From Bradyrhizobium sp. 141 (lineage in GTDB: Bacteria > Pseudomonadota > Alphaproteobacteria > Rhizobiales > Xanthobacteraceae), in NCBI RefSeq assembly GCF_023074055.1, contig NZ_JADPKR010000055.1, positions 95,591-159,590 of the forward strand: a DNA stretch of 64,000 nt, given 5' to 3'. The stretch's first letter is position 1. Each line of letters begins with the position of its first letter. A program made the position numbers and the translations under genes. Positions 7,019-15,315 of this stretch are shown one piece after another. Below the pieces are notes generated by a model. That model worked only from the letters and a program-made list of their open reading frames with translations. It was not told where the DNA came from and made no database searches.

Positions 7019-8205
7019 ACCTGGGTTTTCGTCCGCAGCATCGCGACGCAATGCCGTGCTATCACCTGTTCCTCATTCGTCGGAATGATGAACACTTCGA
7101 CGGCACTGCCTCTTCCGCCGATCCGCTCGCGCGCTTCATCATTCGCAGCCGCATCGATCCGCACGCCGAGCCACGCCAGGCGCTCGCCGATCGCGCCGCG
7201 GATCTCCTTCGCATGCTCGCCGATGCCGCCGGTGAAGACCAGGCAGTCGAGCCCGCCAAGCGTGGTCGCCATCATCGCGACCTGCTGCGCCGCCCGGAAG
7301 ACGAACAGATCGACCGCCTCTCGCGCAGCAACCTCGCTACTCGCGAGCAGCGTGCGCATATCCGCGGAGAGGCCGGAGACGCCGAAGAGGCCGGACTCGT
7401 GATAGAGCAGGTGCTGGACATCCTCGACCGACATGTTCTCGTGCTGTTGCAGATAGAGCAGGACGCCGGGATCGATCGTGCCTGAGCGTGTGCCCATCAC
7501 GAGGCCGTCGAGCGGCGTCAGCCCCATTGTGGTGTCGATGCTGCGGCCGTCGCGCAGCGCACACAGGCTGGCGCCATTGCCGAGATGCGCGATGACGGTG
7601 CGCTTGGCCACGACGTCCGGCGCGATTTCCGCGAGCCGTCCCGCGACGTACTCGAACGACAGGCCGTGAAATCCGTAGCGCCGGACGCCGCGCGCCTCAT
7701 AACGCCTCGGAATCGCGAAGCGGCGCACGGGCGGCGCGAGGCCGTGGTGGAAGGCCGTGTCGAAACACGCGATCTGCGGCAGCGCAGGCCGGATCGCCGT
7801 GAACGTGCGAACCGGCGCGAGGCATCGCGGCTGGTGCAGCGGTGCCAGCGGCGTCAATGCCTCCAGCTTCGCGATGACGTCGTCGGTCAGTGCGACCGGG
7901 CCTGAATAATCGGGTCCACCGTGAACGATGCGGTGGCCGACGGCGCGCAGGCTGCGTTCGCCGAACCGCTCTTCGATGAAGGCGAGCACGTCGGCGAACA
8001 GATGGCCGCCGTCGGCATCCGCCGCTTCTGTTCGCGTCTCGAACAGGTCTTCGCCCGCGGGGTTCCTCACCACGAGCCGAGGTTTTGCCTCGTGCTCGTC
8101 GAGCAGGCCCTTGCAAAGCAGGCTGGGGTCAGTCGCCGAGATCTCGAACAGGCCGAACTTGATGCTCGACGATCCCGCGTTGAGGACGAGAACCGTGTCC
8201 GACAT
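7012..8205 (-). CDS. ackA: acetate kinase
   Basis: Acetate kinase, 397 residues (family about 400): acetyl phosphate + ADP to acetate + ATP. Seen: LVLNAGSSSIKFGLFE at the N-terminus (phosphate-binding), VGHRIVHGG, the GNGASLCAL loop, GTRSGTIDPGVLLYL, and FTGGIGEHA near the C-terminus, all acetate kinase signatures in order. It starts two bases after the phosphoketolase stop, so the two are one operon: phosphoketolase makes acetyl phosphate and this enzyme harvests ATP. The stop codon lies inside a family A repeat. Confidence 0.96.
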   Translation of the reverse strand: MSDTVLVLNAGSSSIKFGLFEISATDPSLLCKGLLDEHEAKPRLVVRNPAGEDLFETRTEAADADGGHLFADVLAFIEERFGERSLRAVGHRIVHGGPDYSGPVALTDDVIAKLEALTPLAPLHQPRCLAPVRTFTAIRPALPQIACFDTAFHHGLAPPVRRFAIPRRYEARGVRRYGFHGLSFEYVAGRLAEIAPDVVAKRTVIAHLGNGASLCALRDGRSIDTTMGLTPLDGLVMGTRSGTIDPGVLLYLQQHENMSVEDVQHLLYHESGLFGVSGLSADMRTLLASSEVAAREAVDLFVFRAAQQVAMMATTLGGLDCLVFTGGIGEHAKEIRGAIGERLAWLGVRIDAAANDEARERIGGRGSAVEVFIIPTNEEQVIARHCVAMLRTKTQVS

Positions 8206-8207
8206 GG

Positions 8208-10622
8208 CTAGTCGCCGGCCTCAGTCGGGGTGTTGCCGCCAGAGCTGTTGGGCCAGACCCAATCCTGGACCTCGGGCATGTCCTCGCCGTGCTCGCGCAC
8301 ATAACGCGAATGCTCGATCAGCTTGTCGCGGAATTGCTGCTTCGCCTGCGCGGCCTTGGCCGCCAGCCCGGGCACGCGTTCGATCGCCTCGATCGCGAGG
8401 TGGTAGCGGTCGAGCTCGTTGAGCACGACCATGTCGAACGGTGTCGTCGTGGTGCCTTCCTCGGCAAAGCCGCGTACATGCATGCCGGCATGGTTGGTGC
8501 GGCTATAGGTCAGCCGGTGGATCAGGTAGGGATAACCGTGATAGGCGAAGATGACAGGCTTGTCCGATGTGAACAGGCTGTCGAAGTCGCGGTCGGACAG
8601 GCCGTGCGGATGCTGCTCCTTCGGCTGCAGGGTCATGAGGTCGACGACGTTGACGACGCGGATCTTCAGGTCCGGCAGCGCCTTGCGCAGCAGGTCGACG
8701 GCGGCGAGCGTCTCCAGCGTCGGCACGTCGCCGGCGCAGGCCATGACCACGTCGGGCTCCCGGCCTGCATCTTCCGTCCCCGCCCAGGTCCAGATGCCGA
8801 TGCCGGCATCGCAATGCGTGGCCGCTTCCTGGATCGAAAGCCATTGCGGCGCCGGCTGCTTGCCGGCGACGATCACGTTGACGCGGTTGTAAGTGCGCAG
8901 GCAGTGGTCGGCGATCCACAGCAGCGTGTTGGCATCAGGCGGGAAGTAGATGCGGACGATATCGGCCTTCTTGTTGGCGACGAGATCGACGAAGCCGGGG
9001 TCCTGATGGCTGAAGCCGTTATGGTCCTGACGCCAGACATGCGAGGTCAAGAGGTAATTGAGCGAGGCGATCGGGCGCCGCCAAGGCAGCTCGCGCGTGA
9101 CCTTCAACCATTTGGCGTGCTGGTTGAACATGGAATCGACGATGTGGATGAAGGCCTCGTAGCAGGAGAAGAAGCCGTGCCGGCCCGTGAGCAGATAGCC
9201 CTCGAGCCAGCCCTGGCAGAGATGCTCGCTCAGCACCTCCATCACGCGGCCGTCCTGCGCGAGATGCACGTCGTAGGGTTCGATCGGCTCCATCCAGACG
9301 CGTTCGGTCGCCTCGAACACCGCGTCCAGGCGGTTTGACGCGGTCTCGTCCGGGCCCATGATGCGGAAGTTGCGTTCCTTCGCGTTGAGGCGGATGACAT
9401 CGCGCAAGAATCTGCCGAGTTCGCGCGTCGCTTCGGCCATGACGCCGCCGGGCTGCGGCACCTCGATTGCGAAGTTGCGGAAGTCCGGCAGCTTCAGCTC
9501 TTTCTTCAGGAGGCCGCCATTGGCATGCGGATTGGCGCCCATGCGGCGGAGGCCTGCGGGCGCGAGCGCCTGAAGCTCGGGGATGAGGGTCCCGCTCGCG
9601 TCGAACAGTTTTTCCGGCTCGTAGCTGCGCATCCAGTCTTCGAGCACTTTGAGATGCGCCGGATTTTCACGGCAGCCTGCGACGGGGACCTGATGCGCGC
9701 GCCAAAAGCCCTCGACCTTCTTGCCGTCGACCTCTTTCGGACCGGTCCAACCCTTCGGGCTGCGCAGCACGATCATCGGCCAGCGCGGCCGCTCGACGCT
9801 TCCGCGCCCGTCCCGTGCGTGCTGCTGGATCGAGCGGATGCTGGCGAGTGCGACGTCGAGCGCGTCCGCCATGGCCTGGTGCATCAATTTGGGATCATCA
9901 CCTTCGACGAATAGCGGCTCGTGGCCGAACCCGCGGAAGAGATCGCGGATTTCTGCATCTCCCATCCGTCCGAGCACGGTCGGGTTGGCGATCTTGTAGC
10001 CGTTCAGATGCAGAATCGGCAGCACCGCGCCGTCATGAGCGGGGTTCAGGAATTTGTTGGAGTGCCAGGACGCAGCGAGAGGACCGGTCTCGGCTTCGCC
10101 GTCGCCGACCACGCAGGCAACGATCAAACCAGGATTGTCCAGCGCCGCGCCATAGGCATGCACCAGCGCGTAGCCGAGCTCGCCGCCTTCGTGGATCGAG
10201 CCCGGCGTTTCCGGCGCCGCGTGGCTCGGAATGCCGCCGGGGAAGGAGAACTGCCTGAACAGCTTGCGCAATCCGTCCGTGTCGCGCGCGATGTCGGGAT
10301 AGATCTCGCTGTAGCTGCCTTCCAGATAGGTGTTGGCGACCACGCCCGGCCCGCCATGGCCGGGGCCACAGACATGGAGCACGCTGACATCAAGCGCGCG
10401 GATGACGCGGTTGAGGTGGGCGTAGATGAAGTTCAGGCCGGGCGTCGTGCCCCAATGGCCGAGCAAACGCGGCTTGATGTGCTCGGGGCGCAAGGGCTCG
10501 TGCAGCAGCGGATTGTCGAGCAGGTAGATCTGCCCGACGGAGAGGTAGTTCGCGGCGCGCCAGTAGCGATCAAGGAGATCGAGGTCGCTGCCCAAGGACG
10601 CCGATTGTTGTTGATTTGCCAT
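8208..10622 (-). CDS. xfp: xylulose-5-phosphate/fructose-6-phosphate phosphoketolase
   Basis: Thiamine-diphosphate-dependent phosphoketolase, 804 residues (family about 790-830): cleaves xylulose 5-phosphate or fructose 6-phosphate with phosphate to acetyl phosphate plus glyceraldehyde 3-phosphate or erythrose 4-phosphate. Visible: GHWGTTPGLNFIYAH, GPGHGGPG, GGELGYALVHAYG and the ThDP motif GDGEAETGPLA with HLNGYKIANPT. C-terminal domains hold SHQDPGFVDL. The start MANQQQS (ATG at 10620-10622) has AGGA upstream; an in-frame extension of 24 codons looks unconserved. Operon with ackA, forming a bypass from sugar phosphates to acetate. Confidence 0.96.
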   Translation of the reverse strand: MANQQQSASLGSDLDLLDRYWRAANYLSVGQIYLLDNPLLHEPLRPEHIKPRLLGHWGTTPGLNFIYAHLNRVIRALDVSVLHVCGPGHGGPGVVANTYLEGSYSEIYPDIARDTDGLRKLFRQFSFPGGIPSHAAPETPGSIHEGGELGYALVHAYGAALDNPGLIVACVVGDGEAETGPLAASWHSNKFLNPAHDGAVLPILHLNGYKIANPTVLGRMGDAEIRDLFRGFGHEPLFVEGDDPKLMHQAMADALDVALASIRSIQQHARDGRGSVERPRWPMIVLRSPKGWTGPKEVDGKKVEGFWRAHQVPVAGCRENPAHLKVLEDWMRSYEPEKLFDASGTLIPELQALAPAGLRRMGANPHANGGLLKKELKLPDFRNFAIEVPQPGGVMAEATRELGRFLRDVIRLNAKERNFRIMGPDETASNRLDAVFEATERVWMEPIEPYDVHLAQDGRVMEVLSEHLCQGWLEGYLLTGRHGFFSCYEAFIHIVDSMFNQHAKWLKVTRELPWRRPIASLNYLLTSHVWRQDHNGFSHQDPGFVDLVANKKADIVRIYFPPDANTLLWIADHCLRTYNRVNVIVAGKQPAPQWLSIQEAATHCDAGIGIWTWAGTEDAGREPDVVMACAGDVPTLETLAAVDLLRKALPDLKIRVVNVVDLMTLQPKEQHPHGLSDRDFDSLFTSDKPVIFAYHGYPYLIHRLTYSRTNHAGMHVRGFAEEGTTTTPFDMVVLNELDRYHLAIEAIERVPGLAAKAAQAKQQFRDKLIEHSRYVREHGEDMPEVQDWVWPNSSGGNTPTEAGD

Positions 10623-10794
10623 GTTCCTGCTGACCTTCACCCGGCGATCGTCACCAACATTGTTCCGCGGTGATTGATCCCTGACCGGCATCAAACGAAA
10701 TCGGCATGACGGGCATGTTGCGTGAGGTCAAAGGACCGCGCCCGAAATTTGGGCGGCACCTTTGCATGGGGTTGTTTTTCAGTTTTTCGTTTGT

Positions 10795-10826
10795 GTTCTT
10801 GATTTGTTCCTTTGGCGTGCTATCTT
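10795..10826 (+). promoter_or_regulatory. LexA-type SOS box overlapping a promoter
   Basis: GTTC (10795-10798), seven bases, GTTC (10806-10809): an exact match to the alphaproteobacterial LexA site GTTC-N7-GTTC. It overlaps a candidate -35 (TTGATT, 10799-10804) that is 16 bp from a -10 (TATCTT, 10821-10826). Transcription would then begin at about 10833, the ATG of the radical SAM gene, giving a leaderless mRNA, in keeping with the absence of a ribosome site. Confidence 0.75.
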
Positions 10827-10832
10827 GGCTTC

Positions 10833-12011
10833 ATGAGTCCAGCAGCATCCTCTCATGCTCTCAAGCACCCGCCGGTCACGGCGCCCTCCGAGCCGGCGGG
10901 TGCGGACTCTGACTTTCCCGCCGATTTTCCAGAGCTCGGCGTCGCCATCGACCGCGCGCGCCGGCGAGGGCGGGGTGCACAGTCGAATGCCAGCGGCCGC
11001 TTTGAGGCCGAGGCGCGCGTCGCCTTCGACGACGGCTGGCAGAGCCTGGAAGAGCTGCCGCCGTTCAAGACCAGTGTGGGGGTCGACACCTCGCGCAAGG
11101 TGATCACCCGAAACGATTCCCCCGATATCGGCTTCGACCGCTCGATCAATCCCTATCGCGGCTGCGAGCACGGTTGTGTCTACTGTTTCGCCCGGCCGAC
11201 CCATGCCTATCTCGGCCTGTCGCCGGGGCTCGATTTCGAATCGAAGCTGTTTGTGAAACCTGAGGCGCCGGCGCTGCTGGAGAAAGAGCTCGCCGCGACC
11301 GGCTATGAGCCGCGGATGATCGCGATCGGCACCAACACCGATCCCTACCAGCCCATCGAGCGCGAGCGGAAGATCATGCGCGGCATCCTCGAGGTGTTGG
11401 AACGCGCCGGGCATCCCGTCGGCATCGTCACCAAGTCCGCGCTGGTGGTGCGCGACATCGACATTCTCGCGCGGATGGCCAAGCGCAACCTCGCCAAGGT
11501 CGCGATCTCGGTCACCTCACTCGATCCGAAGCTCGCGCGCACCATGGAGCCGAGGGCCTCGACGCCGCCGAAGCGGCTGGAGGCGCTGAAGCAGCTCTCG
11601 GACGCCGGCATTCCCACCACCGTGATGGTCGCGCCCGTGATCCCCGCGCTGAACGATTCCGAGATCGAGCGCATTCTCGATGCCGGCGCCCATGCCGGCG
11701 TCAAGGAAGCCTCCTATGTGCTGCTGCGGCTGCCGCTGGAGGTACGCGATCTCTTCCGCGAATGGCTGATGGCGAACTATCCGGACCGCTACCGTCACGT
11801 CTTCACCCTGATCCGCGACATGCGCGGCGGCCGCGACTACGATGCGAAATGGGGCGAGCGGATGAAGGGTACGGGACCGATGGCCTGGACCATCGGCCGC
11901 CGCTTCGAGATCGCCTGCGACAGGCTCGGCCTCAACAAGCGGCGCTCCAAGCTGACGACGGATCACTTTGCGCGGCCGAAGCGGAACGGCGATCAGCTCA
12001 GCCTGTTCTGA
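10833..12011 (+). CDS. PA0069/Rv2578c-family radical SAM protein with C-terminal clamp motif
   Basis: A 392-residue radical SAM protein related to SplB (spore photoproduct lyase-like fold). The 4Fe-4S cysteines are C111, C115 and C118 in GCEHGCVYCFARPTH. Downstream are IAIGTNTDPYQPIE and VTKSALVVRDID, family hallmarks. The last five residues are QLSLF, an exact consensus beta-sliding-clamp-binding motif. A LexA box sits over the promoter. Known family members have no settled substrate; location, regulation and tail suggest DNA repair. An in-frame TTG at 10812 is possible, but the promoter places +1 at the ATG. It begins a same-strand group with the VOC pseudogene and rnhB. Confidence 0.9.
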   Translation: MSPAASSHALKHPPVTAPSEPAGADSDFPADFPELGVAIDRARRRGRGAQSNASGRFEAEARVAFDDGWQSLEELPPFKTSVGVDTSRKVITRNDSPDIGFDRSINPYRGCEHGCVYCFARPTHAYLGLSPGLDFESKLFVKPEAPALLEKELAATGYEPRMIAIGTNTDPYQPIERERKIMRGILEVLERAGHPVGIVTKSALVVRDIDILARMAKRNLAKVAISVTSLDPKLARTMEPRASTPPKRLEALKQLSDAGIPTTVMVAPVIPALNDSEIERILDAGAHAGVKEASYVLLRLPLEVRDLFREWLMANYPDRYRHVFTLIRDMRGGRDYDAKWGERMKGTGPMAWTIGRRFEIACDRLGLNKRRSKLTTDHFARPKRNGDQLSLF

Positions 12012-12032
12012 CCGGGAATGGAAGAGGCTCGC

Positions 12033-12486
12033 ATGCCCAGGGAACTCACCGTGCCGGTGCCGCGGCTCACTGTCATCACGCTCGGCGTCAGCGACATCCG
12101 TGCCAGCATCGCCTTTTACGATGCGCTCGGCTTCTCGCGCCGGCTGAAGGCGACCGGAGAAGCCGTCGCTTTCTACGATACCGGTGGCCCGGTGCTCGCG
12201 CTGTTTCCGTGGGATAAGCTCGCGGCAGACGCCGCGTTGCCGGACCATCCGAGGCCATCGACCTTTCGGGGCATGACGCTCGCCTGGAACTGTCGCGCGC
12301 GAGGAGGTGGACGCGGTCTTGGCTTTCGCCGTCGACAAGGGCGCTGCGCTGCTGAAGGCGGCGCATGAGACCGACTACGGCGGTTATTCCGGCTATTTCG
12401 CCGACCCCGACGGCCATCCCTGGGAGGTCGTGGTCGCGCCCGGCATCGAGGTCGGCGAGGACCGGCGGGTGCATCTGGCGGAATAG
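12033..12486 (+). pseudogene. frameshifted VOC (glyoxalase/bleomycin resistance) protein
   Basis: The first part (PRLTVITLGVSDIRASIAFY, AVAFYDTGGPVLALFPWD) is a clear VOC-fold half. After LAWNC (codon ending 12293) the frame is lost at a CG-repeat tract, CGCGCGC (12294-12300). The remainder continues in another frame from 12301: EEVDAVLAFAVDKGAALLK, HETDYGGYSGYFADPDGHPW, ending VHLAE and TAG at 12484-12486. Loss of one CG dinucleotide (slippage) would explain it; restoring it gives a 151-residue protein. AAGAGG precedes the ATG at 12033. Either a recent pseudogene or a sequencing error in a GC-rich tract. Confidence 0.85.
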
Positions 12487-12562
12487 GGCGGCCACCTGAA
12501 TAACGGGAATTGTCCGAGGTTCCCGGTTGCGCAGGCCGGGCCGCTTGCGCACGATCCCGGCC

Positions 12563-13405
12563 ATGATTCGGAACAAGTCCGCCAAGACGCCGGCCAAAGA
12601 CGCGCCAAAGAAGGACGCGGCCAGGAAGGCTGCGCCTGCGAAGGCGGCCAAGGCGTCGGCCGTCAAGCTTCCGGCCGGCGGGAAAGGCATCATCGCGATC
12701 GCGCCGCCGAGCTTCCGCCGCGAGCGCGCGCTGATCAAGCGCGGCGTCTGGCCGGTCGCGGGGTGCGACGAGGCCGGCCGCGGGCCGCTCGCCGGACCCG
12801 TGGTCGCGGCCGCCGTGATTCTCGATCCCGACCGCATTCCCCGCGGCATCGACGATTCCAAGCGACTGACGGCCGAGGAGCGGGAAAGGCTGTTCGACAA
12901 GATCTGCGCCACTGCGCAGGTCTCGGTCGCCGTCGCCTCGCGCTCCCGGATCGACCGCGACAACATCCTGCGTGCCTCGCTGTGGGCCTTGAAGCGCGCC
13001 GTGGTCGCGCTGCCCGACTCGCCGCGCCATGTGTTCGTCGACGGCCGCGATCGGCTCGACACGACTTGCGACTGCGAGGCCGTGATCGGCGGCGACGGCA
13101 TCGTCCTGTCGATCGCCGCGGCCTCGATCGTCGCCAAGGTGACGCGCGACCGCCTGATGTGCGCGCTGGCGCAGGACTGCCCCGGCTATGGCTTCGAGCA
13201 GCACAAGGGCTACGCCGTTCCCGAGCACCTTGACGCGCTTGACCGCCTCGGTCCCACCGTCCATCACCGCAGCTTCTTCGCCCCCGTCGCCGCCGCCCGC
13301 GCCAAGCATATGCCCTGGACGGTCGAGCCGGCGCAGGACCTGTTCTCCGTCACCGAGGTGCAGGTGGAAGCCAGCGTGGAAGTCGACGCGTCGGCAAATC
13401 TCTAA
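12563..13405 (+). CDS. rnhB: ribonuclease HII
   Basis: RNase HII, 280 residues: removes ribonucleotides and RNA primers from RNA/DNA hybrids. Active-site motif GCDEAGRGPLAGP with D69 and E70, then IDDSKRLTAEERE, YVDG-like FVDGRD, and AAASIVAKVTRDRLM with downstream HKGY and HHRSFF. Unusual is the N-terminal tail of about 45 residues rich in Lys and Ala (KSAKTPAKDAPKKDAARK), absent in typical RNase HII (about 200-230 residues). Start taken at the ATG 12563; the ribosome site is weak. Third in a same-strand group of nucleic-acid-related genes. Confidence 0.94.
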   Translation: MIRNKSAKTPAKDAPKKDAARKAAPAKAAKASAVKLPAGGKGIIAIAPPSFRRERALIKRGVWPVAGCDEAGRGPLAGPVVAAAVILDPDRIPRGIDDSKRLTAEERERLFDKICATAQVSVAVASRSRIDRDNILRASLWALKRAVVALPDSPRHVFVDGRDRLDTTCDCEAVIGGDGIVLSIAAASIVAKVTRDRLMCALAQDCPGYGFEQHKGYAVPEHLDALDRLGPTVHHRSFFAPVAAARAKHMPWTVEPAQDLFSVTEVQVEASVEVDASANL

Positions 13406-13430
13406 AGCCTCGCCCGGTAGCTTCCGCATC

Positions 13431-13554
13431 GTCATGGCCGGGCCTGACCCGACGTCCACGTCTTGGCCGCTTGCTCAGAAGAACGTGGATGCCCGGGCCT
13501 TCGCCGCGCCGGAGCGGCTTCGGCCGCGCAGGCGGGACAAGCCCGGGCATGACG
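13431..13554. repeat. family C palindromic repeat, copy 1
   Basis: GTCATGGCCGGGC ... ACGTCCACGTCTTGG on the left and ACGTGGATGCCCGGG ... GACAAGCCCGGGCATGAC on the right. This copy is longer than the other three because of an extra GC-rich insert (about 13498-13535). It lies between rnhB and the GT39 gene. Confidence 0.85.
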
Positions 13555-13652
13555 GCTTGTGGCGGTTGCCACGACGCGCGGTGCCCATTATCAAAACAGA
13601 TGTGAGCGAATAGGGCCGGCTGGACGGGTTGGCTGCATCTTTCAGGCGTTGC

Positions 13653-15161
13653 ATGCGGTTTACCTCCCTGGTCATCGAGCTCATTCGCGCCCGGCCGCGG
13701 CTGATCGTCTGGATCGTCGTGCTGCTCCAGGCCGCGATGTGGCTGTTCGTGGCGCTGGTGTTCTACCGCAGCCCGCCCGGCACCCTCGCGACGCTGCTGG
13801 CTTTCGGACGCGAATACCAGGTCGGCACCGACCTCGGTCCGCCCTTGCCGGTTTGGCTCGCCGACATCGCTTATCGCGCCGCAGGTGGCCACATGTTCGG
13901 CGTCTATGTGCTCGCCGAACTCTGCGAGATCGCGACCTTCATCGCGCTCTATCATCTGTCCCGCGCCGTGGTCGGCTCGCAGCAGGCGGTGCTCGCCGTG
14001 CTGCTGACCATGACGGTGCTCGCCTTCTCCTCGTCGGCGCTCGACTTCGGCCCCCTCATCCTGGCCCGGCCGCTCTGGGCGCTGCTGCTGCTGCACTCCT
14101 GGCAGATCATTGGCCAGCGCCGCGGCAATGCCTGGTTCGCCTGGTCCATCGAGGCCGGCCTCTTGTTGCTGACGACGCCTGCGGCGATCTTTCTCCTGTT
14201 GCTGCTCGTCGTGTTCGCAGTGTCGACCGCAGGCGGCCGCCGGACGCTGCGCGCGCTCGATCCGCTGTTTGCGCTGATCGTCGTGGCGGTTCTGGCGCTG
14301 CCTTATGCGGTCTGGCTGACGCGGGCCGAGACGCTTGCGATGCCGGCCCTGCCGCAAGTTGCGGAGCTGGGTGCTCGCGCCCTGCATGCGGCCTGGCTGC
14401 TCGGCGGCCTCGTGCTCGGGGCTGCTGCGATCCCGGCGCTGACCTTCCTCAACACCGGGCTGTTCGCCACCAAGGGCGAGGAGCCGCCGATCATCTTCCG
14501 GCCGCCGGTCGCGGCGCTCGCGCGCAATTTCGTCTATTTCTTCGCGCTCGCCCCAGTGCTGGGCGCAGCGCTGATCTCCGGCCTGCTCGGGCTCGACTCC
14601 GTCGTCGGTGGCGCCGGCGTCGTGTTGGTCATGTCCGGGCTTGCCGTGGTTGTCGCCGCCGGGAATCTCATTGCAATGCGCCGCGCGCGGATGCTGCGCA
14701 TGGTGTGGGCCGCCGCCGTCGTGGCGCCGGCCGTGGGCGTCGTGCTCGCCGTCCTGCTTCTGCCCTGGACCGGGACAAACGAGATCGCGACCTCGATGCC
14801 AGCGCGCGCGATCTCGGATTTCTTCGACGATAGCTTTGCCCGCCGCACCAACCATCGCCTGCGCGCCGTTGCCGGCGAGACCCCGCTTGCGAGCCTGATC
14901 ACACTGCATTCCGGCCGGCCGCATCTGTTCATCGACGCCGACCCCGCGCGCACGCCGTGGATCAATCAGGCCAAATTCAGCGAGACCGGCGGCGTCGTGG
15001 TCTGGCGCGCCTCCGATACCGCCGGCACGCCGCCGCCGGAGATCCTCAAACGCTTTCCCGGCATCGTGCCGGAAGTGCCACGCGCTTTCGAATGGCTGGT
15101 GACGGGTCGGCAGCAATTGCTGCGGATCGGCTGGGCCATTGTGCGGCCGAAGGGGACGTAG
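13653..15161 (+). CDS. GT39-family (ArnT/PMT-like) membrane glycosyltransferase
   Basis: A polytopic inner-membrane protein of 502 residues with about ten hydrophobic helices. After the first membrane segment comes FGREYQVGTDLGPPLPVWLAD, the periplasmic loop in which GT39 enzymes carry catalytic acids, then a long series of helices and a soluble C-terminal domain (about 390-502, SFARRTNHRLRAVAGETP). It probably transfers a sugar from a lipid carrier to an envelope component; donor and acceptor are unknown. The ATG at 13653 is chosen over an upstream TTG. Confidence 0.8.
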   Translation: MRFTSLVIELIRARPRLIVWIVVLLQAAMWLFVALVFYRSPPGTLATLLAFGREYQVGTDLGPPLPVWLADIAYRAAGGHMFGVYVLAELCEIATFIALYHLSRAVVGSQQAVLAVLLTMTVLAFSSSALDFGPLILARPLWALLLLHSWQIIGQRRGNAWFAWSIEAGLLLLTTPAAIFLLLLLVVFAVSTAGGRRTLRALDPLFALIVVAVLALPYAVWLTRAETLAMPALPQVAELGARALHAAWLLGGLVLGAAAIPALTFLNTGLFATKGEEPPIIFRPPVAALARNFVYFFALAPVLGAALISGLLGLDSVVGGAGVVLVMSGLAVVVAAGNLIAMRRARMLRMVWAAAVVAPAVGVVLAVLLLPWTGTNEIATSMPARAISDFFDDSFARRTNHRLRAVAGETPLASLITLHSGRPHLFIDADPARTPWINQAKFSETGGVVVWRASDTAGTPPPEILKRFPGIVPEVPRAFEWLVTGRQQLLRIGWAIVRPKGT

Positions 15162-15176
15162 CGACAAACGCAGAAA

Positions 15177-15308
15177 TCGTAGGGTAGGCAAAGGCGCAAG
15201 GCGCCGTGCCCACCGTCAAGTCTATCCGTCGTCGAGATCAAGTGGTGGGCACGCTTCCGCCTTCGCTCTTCGAGCTACGGCGGACAAGTCGCTTTGCCCA
15301 CCCTACGA
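15177..15308. repeat. family A palindromic repeat, copy 4
   Basis: TCGTAGGGTAGGCAAAGGCG ... CTTTGCCCACCCTACGA arms. This is the longest copy: an extra segment (about 15256-15290) is inserted in the right half. It separates the convergent GT39 and uracil-DNA glycosylase genes. Confidence 0.88.
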
Positions 15309-15315
15309 GAGCTCG

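Noticed and set aside
10674..10694. TTGAT ... ATCAA inverted repeat upstream of xfp, resembling a FixK/FNR box
   Set aside because: The half-sites are separated by 11 bases; a FixK/FNR site needs a 4-base spacer between TTGAT and ATCAA.
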